Part shown: piece after piece, positions 1-7,432 of the stretch
How positions within the stretch are numbered: the first letter of the stretch is position 1
Layout of the letters: each line of letters begins with the position of its first letter
Assembly: GCA_903916775.1 (NCBI GenBank)
Contig: CAIWXY010000158.1
Coordinates: 1-25,739 of the forward strand
DNA from: an uncultured Actinomycetes bacterium
GTDB taxonomy: Bacteria; Actinomycetota; Actinomycetes; Nanopelagicales; Nanopelagicaceae
Length of the DNA stretch: 25,739 nt
Direction: 5' to 3'
The notes under the pieces: generated by a model
What the model was told of the DNA's origin: nothing
What the model saw: only the letters and a program-made list of their open reading frames with translations
Databases searched by the model: none
Translations under genes and position numbers: made by a program

Positions 1-2275
1 CGCATACACTTCCTGATAACTGGCAATCCCCAAGTGAAACCTCGTTGCCACCAACAAGCTCTTCAAATAACACAGTGCCGGTTGGGCCGGTTCCGTTATC
101 GCTCACCGTGGCGGCAATCTGCAACCCCGAACCATAAGAAAATGGATTTTCAAGACTTGTAATTTGGGTATGAGTAGGAGCAACCGCAATGATTTGAGTG
201 AGTACAGCAGAAGTACTTCCGGCATGCGTGGAGTCACCTGCATAGGAAGCAGTCATGCTGTGGGTTCCTACTGCTAAGCGATAATAAAAGAGTGTGCAGG
301 TACCTTGGACCAAGGTGCAAGATTTTATGATGCTACTGCCGTCACGAACCTCTACCAAACCAGTTGCCGTTGAATCAGAGGCAGTGGCCGTAAAGTTAAT
401 TGTGTCGTAGTAATCGGCAGAACCATTATCGCTAGTCAGAGTAATAGTGATGCTCTTAAGTCCTACAACCTGTGTGAAATTCGTAGTTGTATCACTGTTA
501 TTTGAATCGCCAGAATAAGAAAAGACTAGTGATTGGCTTCCAATTGTTGCGAAAGTTATTTCCATCGAACACTGACCACTTGCAAGTTGGCAGCTTCCGA
601 CTTGATTACCTGCTTGCGTAGCAGTGACGACTCCGGTTGCTGTTGGATCCAAAGTTGCAAGATAGGTGACACCGCTACTTATCGGAGATGGGTTCGAGCT
701 AGAAGTAATCTGAAGCACTGATTGGCGCTTGCGCACATTCACAATTGCCGAACCAGAGCTGGACAAAAATAGTGAGCCGCCGAGAAACGAAGCTGTGAAT
801 GTCTGTGACCCTACCGTGGTTGGAGAGTAGGAGATCTGACAACTGCCAGAACTTAGATCGCAAGAACCAATCGTGTTGCTGCCATCTTGGAAGTTGACGG
901 TTCCTGATACCGGGGAAGAATCAGTGACGGAAGCTGTAAGAGTTAGTGTCGTGCCTAGATTGATATCGGATGCGTTAGCTGTCAGCGATGTCGTCGTGGC
1001 CGTTGCGCTAGGAGTAGACGCAACCTGACTGAGCGTGGTGCTACTCGCCGAAAAGAGAGAGTCACCTGAGTAAGCAGCAGTTAGCGAGTGCGTGCCACTT
1101 GCTAGCGCCGAGCTGGAATATGTGCACGATCCAGTGCTTAGGGTGCAGGTCGTGAGTGTTGTTGAACCATCTTGCAACGTCACGCTTCCTGTCGGAGTTC
1201 CACCGGACCCACTGACGCTCATCGTCCACGTGACAGAGTGCCCAACAATGGCTGGATTACTTGAACTTGTCAGGGTAGTCGTGGTCGGTGCGAGGGTGGC
1301 ATTTACGACCTGCACAACTGTGGCACTCGAACCTGAATACACACTATCTCCGCCATATTGGAGAGTAATCGTGTGCGAACCCACCGCCAGACTGGAGATG
1401 CTTGTGGAACAACTGCCATTGACCAGCGTGCAATTTGCAAGAGGCGTGGAGTTTTCTAGAAATACAAGGGTTCCTGTTGGAGTTCCCGAGGAACCACTTA
1501 CAACGCCAGTAATTGTTGCGGCGCTTCCAAAATCAGATGGATTCGGAGAACTAGATGCCGCAATTGTAGAAGCTGGCTTTGCAGAAACTATTTCTGTGAT
1601 TGTTGAACTATTGGAGCCAAGGTACGTAACGTCATCGCCAGAATAGGCAGCCCATATCGGTTGGGATCCAACAACTGATGCTGTAGCGGTCATTGAGCAC
1701 GATCCGCTTGCAAGCGTACAAGTACCTATCTGATCATTCGATGCATTTGCGTAAAAAATTATGCCGCCTGTGGGTGTGGGCCCAGGGCCAGATACGGTTG
1801 CCGTATAGGTGAGGTTATCTCCGACAATAGCGTTTGGCTTGCTACTGACCAACGCAGTGGTCGAAGAATAACGAGTAACAACTTCCGTTAGAGGTGCTGA
1901 GATTGAGCTCAGATACCAATTTGATGGTGTGTATGTGCCGACTACTGCATATTCACCACGAGCACTCCAGGTATGAGTTATGGAGCAAGTTCCCACACCA
2001 GCCAAAGTGCATGTACCCAGATCTGTAGAACCATTAGTAAAGTCGACGCTTCCACCTGGGTAGCCAGTACCTGAAGCCACCGTAGCCGTGAGAGTAACTG
2101 GCGTATTTATGGTGACTGGAGATCCAGACGTTGTGATGCTTGTTGTTGTAGGCGACTTAGGCGGCATTGCTGCAGCAAAATTTGGCGAGACCAACCCAAG
2201 CAGCAGTACCGCGGTGGCGATCAGGGCGGTTACACCTATAGAAGATCGGCGCGTAGTTTTTGGTTGGTTTCTCAT
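1..2275 (-). CDS. Large secreted protein with tandem bacterial Ig-like repeats (3' end outside window)
   Basis: The frame is open from the ATG at 2275 to the left edge: about 758 codons with no stop, so the C-terminus lies outside. Residues 1-36 look like a signal peptide (basic start, hydrophobic core about 15-30, then AAA). After that come about eight Ig-like repeats of roughly 85-95 residues (Big_3-type, Ig-like domain repeat family), the last cut by the edge. Each begins with a Ser/Thr-rich strand, has a PxG turn, then a C-x(6 or 7)-C element such as GTCTLASGSC, and ends near YxGD. It is probably an exported surface or adhesin-like protein; ligand and anchoring cannot be judged without the C-terminus. 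ATG at 2280 is excluded because it hits TGA after two codons. A leaderless-type hexamer TAGACT lies 6 bases before the chosen start. Function is inferred from fold family only. Confidence 0.85.
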   Translation of the reverse strand, partial: MRNQPKTTRRSSIGVTALIATAVLLLGLVSPNFAAAMPPKSPTTTSITTSGSPVTINTPVTLTATVASGTGYPGGSVDFTNGSTDLGTCTLAGVGTCSITHTWSARGEYAVVGTYTPSNWYLSSISAPLTEVVTRYSSTTALVSSKPNAIVGDNLTYTATVSGPGPTPTGGIIFYANASNDQIGTCTLASGSCSMTATASVVGSQPIWAAYSGDDVTYLGSNSSTITEIVSAKPASTIAASSSPNPSDFGSAATITGVVSGSSGTPTGTLVFLENSTPLANCTLVNGSCSTSISSLAVGSHTITLQYGGDSVYSGSSATVVQVVNATLAPTTTTLTSSSNPAIVGHSVTWTMSVSGSGGTPTGSVTLQDGSTTLTTCTLSTGSCTYSSSALASGTHSLTAAYSGDSLFSASSTTLSQVASTPSATATTTSLTANASDINLGTTLTLTASVTDSSPVSGTVNFQDGSNTIGSCDLSSGSCQISYSPTTVGSQTFTASFLGGSLFLSSSGSAIVNVRKRQSVLQITSSSNPSPISSGVTYLATLDPTATGVVTATQAGNQVGSCQLASGQCSMEITFATIGSQSLVFSYSGDSNNSDTTTNFTQVVGLKSITITLTSDNGSADYYDTINFTATASDSTATGLVEVRDGSSIIKSCTLVQGTCTLFYYRLAVGTHSMTASYAGDSTHAGSTSAVLTQIIAVAPTHTQITSLENPFSYGSGLQIAATVSDNGTGPTGTVLFEELVGGNEVSLGDCQLSGSVC

Positions 2276-2287
2276 GCCATAAGTCTA
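2276..2287 (-). promoter_or_regulatory. Leaderless-type -10 of the Ig-repeat gene
   Basis: TAGACT (2282-2287) is followed by exactly 6 bases and then ATG at 2275. There is no Shine-Dalgarno. The spacing predicts transcription starting at or next to the start codon. A short palindrome, GTAGC-TGA-GCTAC (2293-2305), sits just upstream. Confidence 0.5.
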
Positions 2288-2355
2288 GAAAGGTAGCTGA
2301 GCTACGACTAGGGCTTGAGCGACTTAATCTAGGGCGACAGAAGCGGGCCCTTATA

Positions 2356-2430
2356 TGGAGCCCCCCGTCAGGATTGAACTGACGACCTTCCGCTTACAAG
2401 GCGGATGCTCTACCACTGAGCTAGGGAGGC
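2356..2430 (-). tRNA. tRNA-Thr (anticodon UGU), CCA encoded
   Basis: Read on the minus strand this folds as a full cloverleaf. Acceptor GCCTCCC pairs with GGGGGGC (one G-T pair). The D-arm contains AGCTCAGTGGTAGAGC. The anticodon stem TCCGC/GCGGA encloses loop CTTGTAA with anticodon TGT at 2396-2398, reading ACA (Thr). The T-arm is GTCAGTTCAATCCTGAC. Discriminator T at 2359 and a genomically encoded CCA at 2356-2358 complete it. Confidence 0.95.
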
Positions 2431-2446
2431 GCTGGTGAAGGCGTAA

Positions 2447-2452
2447 TTATTA
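2447..2452 (-). promoter_or_regulatory. Candidate -10 of the tRNA-Thr gene
   Basis: TAATAA lies 17 bases before the mature tRNA 5' end, leaving room for a short RNase P-removed leader. No convincing -35 is visible. The hexamer sits in a small palindrome (GTAAT-T-ATTAC). Confidence 0.35.
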
Positions 2453-2543
2453 CACGAGAAAAGAATAGTTCCTAACCGGGCTGGCGCTTGAGGACCAAAA
2501 GCACTGGCTAATGCTGTTCCACGCGAAATCACGCGCCATTCGG

Positions 2544-2555
2544 TAAGTTCTGCCC
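2544..2555 (+). promoter_or_regulatory. Leaderless-type -10 of ppx
   Basis: TAAGTT (2544-2549), then the 6 bases CTGCCC, then ATG at 2556. No ribosome-binding site precedes the ATG. Confidence 0.5.
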
Positions 2556-3500
2556 ATGCGCCTAGGAGTCCTCGATGTTGGGTCAAATACCATCCACTTA
2601 CAGGTGGTCGATACACACCCCGGAGCGCGCCCTAATCCGACCTTCAACTACAAAGAAGAGTTACGTCTCACCGAGTTCCTTACGCCAGATAACGAAATTA
2701 ATGCGCAAGGAATTGAGACACTTCGAAAGACTATTAAGCGCGCAGTAGATGAAGCTCGTCGTGTGAAAGTTGAAGAGTTGCTTCCTTTTGCAACATCAGC
2801 GCTACGTGAAGCTAACAATGGCGAAGCCATTATCAAGGCAATGAACAGCGACTTTGAGATTGATCTTCAGGTGCTTAGCGGTGAAGATGAAGCAAAGCTC
2901 ACCTTCTTAGCAGCACGTCGCTGGTTTGGTTGGTCGAGTGGAAGACTCCTCGTTGTCGACATCGGTGGCGGCTCACTAGAAATCGGTGTGGGAGTAGATG
3001 AGTCTCCAGAAGTAGCAACTTCGCTACCGCTTGGCGCATCTCGCTTGACTCAGAAATTCTTGAGTGGCGATCCATATACAGAAAAGGGAATTCGCGCAAT
3101 GCGCGAACATATCGAGAGCCAACTCGAATCTGTTTTGCCAGCACTCGTCAAACATCAAGATACAGATCGTGCAATCGCAACCAGCAAGACGCTGCGAACA
3201 CTCGCAAGACTCTGCGGTGATTGGTTCGATGGCAATGGAAAGACAATCAAAGTAGATGCCATCCGCAAGATCTCAAGCCGTCTTTCGGGGATGAGTTATG
3301 ACGAGCGCGCGCGACTTCCAGGTGTGTCAGGCAACCGTGCACGTCAGATTGTTGCCGGTGCATATGTCACTGAGAGCGTCATGCGTAATTTGGATCTGCG
3401 TGAATTAGAGATCTGTCCTTGGGCTCTTCGCGAAGGTGTCGTACTTAAGTGGATGGACTGGATGGAATCAGGCTCTGAATTCCATAAGCCCATCAAGTAA
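2556..3500 (+). CDS. ppx: Exopolyphosphatase, Ppx/GppA family
   Basis: A 314-residue protein of the Ppx/GppA phosphatase family, which releases phosphate from polyphosphate ends (some members also act on pppGpp). The two phosphate-binding loops of the ASKHA fold are visible: DVGSNTIHL at residues 7-15 and VVDIGGGSLEIG near 133-144. The conserved ATSALREA and SGEDEAKL segments, the latter carrying the likely catalytic Glu, lie between them. At this length it matches the short actinobacterial two-domain form (about 310-340 aa) and lacks the C-terminal HD extension of E. coli Ppx (about 510 aa). It converges on the NUDIX-ppk1 operon, so synthesis and degradation genes of polyphosphate are neighbours. 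The start is supported by the leaderless-type hexamer. An exopolyphosphatase assignment is favoured over GppA by this context; the exact substrate is inferred. Confidence 0.9.
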   Translation: MRLGVLDVGSNTIHLQVVDTHPGARPNPTFNYKEELRLTEFLTPDNEINAQGIETLRKTIKRAVDEARRVKVEELLPFATSALREANNGEAIIKAMNSDFEIDLQVLSGEDEAKLTFLAARRWFGWSSGRLLVVDIGGGSLEIGVGVDESPEVATSLPLGASRLTQKFLSGDPYTEKGIRAMREHIESQLESVLPALVKHQDTDRAIATSKTLRTLARLCGDWFDGNGKTIKVDAIRKISSRLSGMSYDERARLPGVSGNRARQIVAGAYVTESVMRNLDLRELEICPWALREGVVLKWMDWMESGSEFHKPIK

Positions 3501-3525
3501 ATTTGGTGCTTTGGTCTGCTATCTC

Positions 3526-4416
3526 CTAGATAGTTGGAGCCTCTAACCGATCTACCTGCAGTACCTTCTTCTTATCATGGTGCACGATCCATGCCTCGCC
3601 AGGCTGGAGTTTGTTATCTGGATAATCGAAATCAATCTTCTTAGTCAGCTTCTCCATCATCCGAGGAAGCACCGGATTGTGGCTGCAGAGAAGCGCTGCT
3701 TGATTGATCTTAATAAGGTCTTTGGCGTACTCGATAGCCTTTTCTTTATTCTTCTTAAATGTGTACTCGCTCAACGCTCCCTTAACTTTGGGATCGAGCT
3801 TCAAGATGCGACAGATTCCAGCGACAGTATCAAAACAGCGAACGGCATCAGAAGTATGCACTTCCTCGATTCCATAGACTTGATAGATCGCATGCATGCG
3901 CTTGGCTTGCTGTTGGCCAATCAGATCAAGTGGGCGATCTTCATCATCACCCTGCCATTCGCTACGCTCTAGCGCCTTAGCGTGGCGGAGCATGATGAGT
4001 GGGTATGAGTCATACGGAATGTCATCAAACTTCTGTAGGACCTCGCGGTCACTCTCGCGAGTGAGACGAACTTCGGCTTCCTCGAGTGGCAACCACTCCA
4101 TCTCATCTACTTCATCGTTAGGGACAAATGGCGGAACATTTCCAATAACTTTCGCTGCCCAGTATGTGACTTGCTTAAGTCCATCTGGAACGAAATATTC
4201 AACCGAATCAACAAGCGGTCCCAACTGAACCTTCAAGCCGGTCTCTTCCATGATTTCGCGATACGCGCATGCGATGAGAGGTTCGCCTTCTTCAAGTTTT
4301 CCTTTAGGCAGCGACCAATCGTCATACCGTGGGCGGTGAACTACACAGATCTCAACTTCACCTGCAATATTGCGGCGCCAGACAACTCCACCTGCTGCTA
4401 TTACGGCGGGGGTCAT
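3526..4416 (-). CDS. mutT1: NUDIX hydrolase fused to histidine phosphatase (MutT1-like)
   Basis: A two-domain protein of 296 aa from the preferred start. The N-terminal NUDIX domain has a perfect box G39-x5-E45-x7-R53-E54-I-M-E57-E58-T-G60-L61. The C-terminal SixA/phosphoglycerate-mutase-type domain starts at RHA (H145) and has the second catalytic His in CSHNP (H246). This architecture is that of mycobacterial MutT1, which by family knowledge hydrolyses 8-oxo-(d)GTP and dinucleoside polyphosphates. ATG at 4416 overlaps the ppk1 stop as ATGA, a standard coupling arrangement; an upstream start at 4434 (18 bases earlier) is possible but would overlap more. Position directly behind ppk1 suggests cotranscription with polyphosphate kinase. 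The substrate is inferred. Confidence 0.88.
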   Translation of the reverse strand: MTPAVIAAGGVVWRRNIAGEVEICVVHRPRYDDWSLPKGKLEEGEPLIACAYREIMEETGLKVQLGPLVDSVEYFVPDGLKQVTYWAAKVIGNVPPFVPNDEVDEMEWLPLEEAEVRLTRESDREVLQKFDDIPYDSYPLIMLRHAKALERSEWQGDDEDRPLDLIGQQQAKRMHAIYQVYGIEEVHTSDAVRCFDTVAGICRILKLDPKVKGALSEYTFKKNKEKAIEYAKDLIKINQAALLCSHNPVLPRMMEKLTKKIDFDYPDNKLQPGEAWIVHHDKKKVLQVDRLEAPTI

Positions 4417-6494
4417 TCGCGAGCTCGATACCACTCGATAGCGTTGGTGTGAAAATCCTTCAATCTGACTCCTTGGCTATCGGTCTTAACCTCGAGCCAT
4501 GTGCCATCGGGCTGCATAGTCCAATGAACTGTCTCATCAGAGAGGTAGGAATCGAGAGCTCCGAGCAGGAAGCGCTTATGGTCGCTCTGAGTGATCTGGA
4601 CCAAACTCTCCACGCGGCGATCCAAATTACGATGCATCAAATCTGCGCTACCAATATAAATCTCATCATTTCCACCATTGAGGAAGTGGAAGACACGAGA
4701 GTGCTCAAGGAAACGTCCCAGTATTGAACGCGCGGTTATGTTCTCTGATAGGCCTGGTACGCCCACTCGTATCGCACAGATTCCGCGGACGATCAATTCG
4801 ATTTTTACACCAGCACTTGAAGCTTTGTAGAGCGCCTCGATAAAACCTTCATCCAATATCGCGTTGAGCTTCATGCGAATAAGTGCAGGTTTGCCAGCTT
4901 TGTGATTGTCGATCTCGCGGTCAATGCGCTCCATAAGTCCTGAGCGAATAGTGCGCGGTGCGACTAAGAGACGAGTAAATGCTGTCTGTGGTGCAAATCC
5001 AGAGAGTTGGTTGAAAAGTTTGTTGACATCTTCTCCCAAAACTGGATCTGCAGAGAGGATTCCAAAATCCTCGTACAAGCGAGCAGTCTTTGGGTTGTAG
5101 TTACCAGTGCCCATGTGCACGTAACGTCTAATTCCATTGGTCTCTTGACGAACCACCAGCGAAAGTTTGGCGTGGGTCTTAAGGCCGATCAGCCCATAGA
5201 CAACGTGGACACCAGCATCTTCCAATTTTCGAGCCCAACGCACGTTTGCGAGCTCATCAAAGCGTGCACGGATTTCGATAACCGCAAGAACTTGCTTGCC
5301 TGCTTCTGCTGCCTCAATTAGTGCTTGCACGATTGGTGAGTCACCTGATGTGCGATAGAGGGTCTGCTTGATAGCAAGTACATGTGGATCAGTTGCAGCA
5401 GACTGCAAGAAACGCACTACAGATGCGGTAAATGACTCATATGGGTGGTGCAAGATGATCTCGCGGCGACGGATCGCATCGAAGAATTCATCAGTCGATT
5501 CACTATCGATATCGCGCAGATCAGGCGGGACTTGGCTTCTAAATGGTGGGAAGCGAAGCTCTGGCATATCGATATCCGCAATCTGGTTAAGACCGGTGAG
5601 ATCGAGCGGCTCTTTGTAGCGGCTGATGTCCTCTTCTTTAACGTTGAGTTCATCCATAAGTGTGCGCAGCAACTCTGGCTCAATATCGCGATCTACTTCT
5701 AGGCGCACAGGTGGACCAAATTTACGACGGAGCAGCTCTTGCTCCATTGAGGCAAGGAGATCTTCAGACTCTTCTTCTTCGAGTTCGAGATCGGCGTTAC
5801 GAGTTAAGCGGAAGGTGTAATGATCTTTCACTGTCATGCCCTGGAAGAGCTCAGACAAGTTAGCAATGATGACTTCTTCCATTGGCACAAAGCGACGTGA
5901 TCCTTCTTTGCCAGTCTCGACAAAACGAGGCAAATTAGATGGCACTTTGACGCGAGCAAATAAATCTTCTTGTGTCTCTGGGTTAGTCACTACAACTGCG
6001 AGATTGAGCGAGAGACCAGAGATGTATGGGAATGGGTGTGAAGGATCTACGGCTAGCGGTGTGAGCACTGGGAAGATCTTGGTATGGAACACCTTGTTGA
6101 CTGCGGCGCGCTCTGCGTCGTCGAGTGATGCCCACGTCGCAATTTCAATTTTGTACTTAGCCAACTCTGGCAAAATAACTTCGTGGAATGCGCGTGATTG
6201 ACGCTGCAAAAGTTCTTGCGTCTTCTGAGAGATCTCTGTCATCAGCTGGTTGGGTGTGTACCCGGCTGTGTTGACTTTAGTAACGCCACTTTCTAGCTTT
6301 CTTTTGAGAGTGGCTACGCGGATCATGTAAAAGTCATCGAGGTTAGATGAGAAGATCGCAAGGAAGCGACAGCGCTCGAGAAGTGGAGTTGCAGGATCTT
6401 CTGCCAACTCCAAGACGCGTTGATTGAAGGCAAGCCAGGTCAATTCGCGATCGATAAGGCGACCGCGTGGATCTACTGAAATCTCGTGCGACAT
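4413..6494 (-). CDS. ppk: Polyphosphate kinase 1
   Basis: A 693-residue PPK1, the membrane-associated enzyme that reversibly moves the ATP gamma-phosphate onto polyphosphate. The N-terminal domain begins with RLIDRELTWLAFNQRVLELA. The catalytic part has HHPYESF at 349-355, THAK with the likely phosphorylated His441, and YVHMGTGNYN with His460, equivalent to E. coli His435 and His454. The length is normal for the family. The frame extends to GTG 6512, but ATG 6494 is better: GAGGGA ends about 10 bases before it, and an 11-base direct repeat resembling a PHO box lies at 6512-6533. The ATGA overlap with the downstream NUDIX gene indicates an operon. A weak hexamer GAAAAT sits 6 bases before ATG 6494, so activator-dependent leaderless transcription is another possibility. 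Confidence 0.95.
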   Translation of the reverse strand: MSHEISVDPRGRLIDRELTWLAFNQRVLELAEDPATPLLERCRFLAIFSSNLDDFYMIRVATLKRKLESGVTKVNTAGYTPNQLMTEISQKTQELLQRQSRAFHEVILPELAKYKIEIATWASLDDAERAAVNKVFHTKIFPVLTPLAVDPSHPFPYISGLSLNLAVVVTNPETQEDLFARVKVPSNLPRFVETGKEGSRRFVPMEEVIIANLSELFQGMTVKDHYTFRLTRNADLELEEEESEDLLASMEQELLRRKFGPPVRLEVDRDIEPELLRTLMDELNVKEEDISRYKEPLDLTGLNQIADIDMPELRFPPFRSQVPPDLRDIDSESTDEFFDAIRRREIILHHPYESFTASVVRFLQSAATDPHVLAIKQTLYRTSGDSPIVQALIEAAEAGKQVLAVIEIRARFDELANVRWARKLEDAGVHVVYGLIGLKTHAKLSLVVRQETNGIRRYVHMGTGNYNPKTARLYEDFGILSADPVLGEDVNKLFNQLSGFAPQTAFTRLLVAPRTIRSGLMERIDREIDNHKAGKPALIRMKLNAILDEGFIEALYKASSAGVKIELIVRGICAIRVGVPGLSENITARSILGRFLEHSRVFHFLNGGNDEIYIGSADLMHRNLDRRVESLVQITQSDHKRFLLGALDSYLSDETVHWTMQPDGTWLEVKTDSQGVRLKDFHTNAIEWYRARE

Positions 6495-6511
6495 GCGGGT
6501 ATTTTCCCTCA

Positions 6512-6533
6512 CTTAGGTGAACAGAAGGTGTCT
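6512..6533 (-). promoter_or_regulatory. Candidate PHO box (RegX3/PhoP-type direct repeat) before ppk
   Basis: On the minus strand two 11-base units abut: AGACACCTTCT (6533-6523) and GTTCACCTAAG (6522-6512). They share CACC at the same phase, and the second holds the exact core GTTCACC known from Streptomyces PhoP boxes. The box ends 17 bases before the ppk ATG, about -18 to -39 if the transcript is leaderless. regX3 is in the same window. Binding is inferred. Confidence 0.45.
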
Positions 6534-6589
6534 TTTAAGCGTCTTTTCTGGCCCTGCGCCAGCTGGTGTCGGATAGGACTTACTCGAAC

Positions 6590-7432
6590 TTACTCAGTGA
6601 CCGCTTCCGCGCGGGCTACAGAGATCTGATGAAGAACGATTGCCGTCGCAACGCTTGCATTGAGAGACTCAACGCTGGATTGCATTGGGATCGAAAGAAT
6701 CAGATCGCACTTCTCTCGCACCAAACGAGAAAGACCTTTGCCTTCACTTCCTACGATGACGTAGACAGGTTCCTTGGCAAGTGAGAACTTAGGTAGCGCC
6801 TCGTCGCCCTCGGCATCTAGACCCACTACGAAGTAACCAGCTTTCTTGGCATCTTCAAGTGAGCGGACCAGATTTGTGACTTGTGAGATTGGTAGACGCG
6901 CTGCTGCTCCAGCAGATGATTTCCAGGCAGAGCCTGTCATTGCAGCAGTGCGGCGTTCTGGAATGACAACTCCATCTGCTCCAAATGCTGCAGCTGAACG
7001 AACGATTGCTCCAAGATTGTGTGGATCCGTAACGCCATCTAGACCGATAAGAAGTCCAGGGCTCTTTGCCTTATTAATCAAATCTTCGAAGGTCGCATAC
7101 TTAAATGGCAGGATCACTAGCGCAATACCTTGGTGTGTGGTTGTGCCCGTAAGTCCATCAAGAATTCCGCGCGCAACTTCTTTAATAATCAGATTCTGAT
7201 TCTTCGCTAAGCGCATAGATTCACTCATGCGTTCATCGATCTCAGCGCGCTCTGCAATAAGAAGTTCTTTTGCCGGAACTTTTGCACGCAGCGCTTCTAG
7301 TACTGGATTGCGACCAGCCACAGCATCAGAGCTTGGACGTGTTTCGCGACGAGATTCTGGACGGCGAGTTTGTTCACGCTTCTTATTTGTCTGCGCTGCT
7401 TCGCTCGCGCGACGCTTCTTGCCCGGGCGCAC
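6590..7432 (-). CDS. rlmB: 23S rRNA (guanosine-2'-O-)-methyltransferase RlmB, SpoU/TrmH family
   Basis: A 280-aa SPOUT methyltransferase. Residues 1-40 are a basic, Lys/Arg-rich tail (KKRRASEAAQTNKKREQ). An L30e-like RNA-binding region follows (GRNPVLEALRAK). The knotted catalytic domain carries the three SpoU motifs: DPHNLGAIVRSAAAFGADGV, IVGSEGKGLSRLVREKCD and SLNASVATAIVLHQ. RlmB methylates G2251 (E. coli numbering) of 23S rRNA; a related TrmH-family rRNA methylase cannot be ruled out. The start is GTG at 7432, sharing one base with the cysS stop (TAGTG), so translation is probably coupled. The order cysS-rlmB is conserved in Actinobacteria. The gene ends 95 bases before the ppk start. Confidence 0.9.
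   Translation of the reverse strand: MRPGKKRRASEAAQTNKKREQTRRPESRRETRPSSDAVAGRNPVLEALRAKVPAKELLIAERAEIDERMSESMRLAKNQNLIIKEVARGILDGLTGTTTHQGIALVILPFKYATFEDLINKAKSPGLLIGLDGVTDPHNLGAIVRSAAAFGADGVVIPERRTAAMTGSAWKSSAGAAARLPISQVTNLVRSLEDAKKAGYFVVGLDAEGDEALPKFSLAKEPVYVIVGSEGKGLSRLVREKCDLILSIPMQSSVESLNASVATAIVLHQISVARAEAVTE

Noticed and set aside
1092..1646. 184-codon open frame on the + strand
   Set aside because: It lies antisense inside the Ig-repeat gene. Its sequence is a complement of Ser/Thr/Gly-rich repeats and has no family resemblance; the minus-strand frame has a signal peptide and clear repeats.
1..2275. Regularly spaced repeats suggesting a CRISPR array
   Set aside because: The periodicity is about 260-280 bases, diverged at DNA level and in frame; these are protein repeats.
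2307..2336. Direct repeat CTAGGGC twice in the spacer beside the tRNA
   Set aside because: Seven bases repeated once can occur by chance, and no integrase or att-like duplication of the tRNA end was seen.
3519..3533. Small hairpin CTATCT-CCT-AGATAG at the ppx / NUDIX convergent end
   Set aside because: Only 6 A/T-rich base pairs with no following T-tract; too weak to call a terminator.
6495..6512. Upstream GTG start for ppk adding six residues
   Set aside because: GTG 6512 falls at the edge of the PHO-like repeat and would bury the GAGGGA site inside the gene; ATG 6494 leaves normal PPK1 length and a ribosome-binding site.
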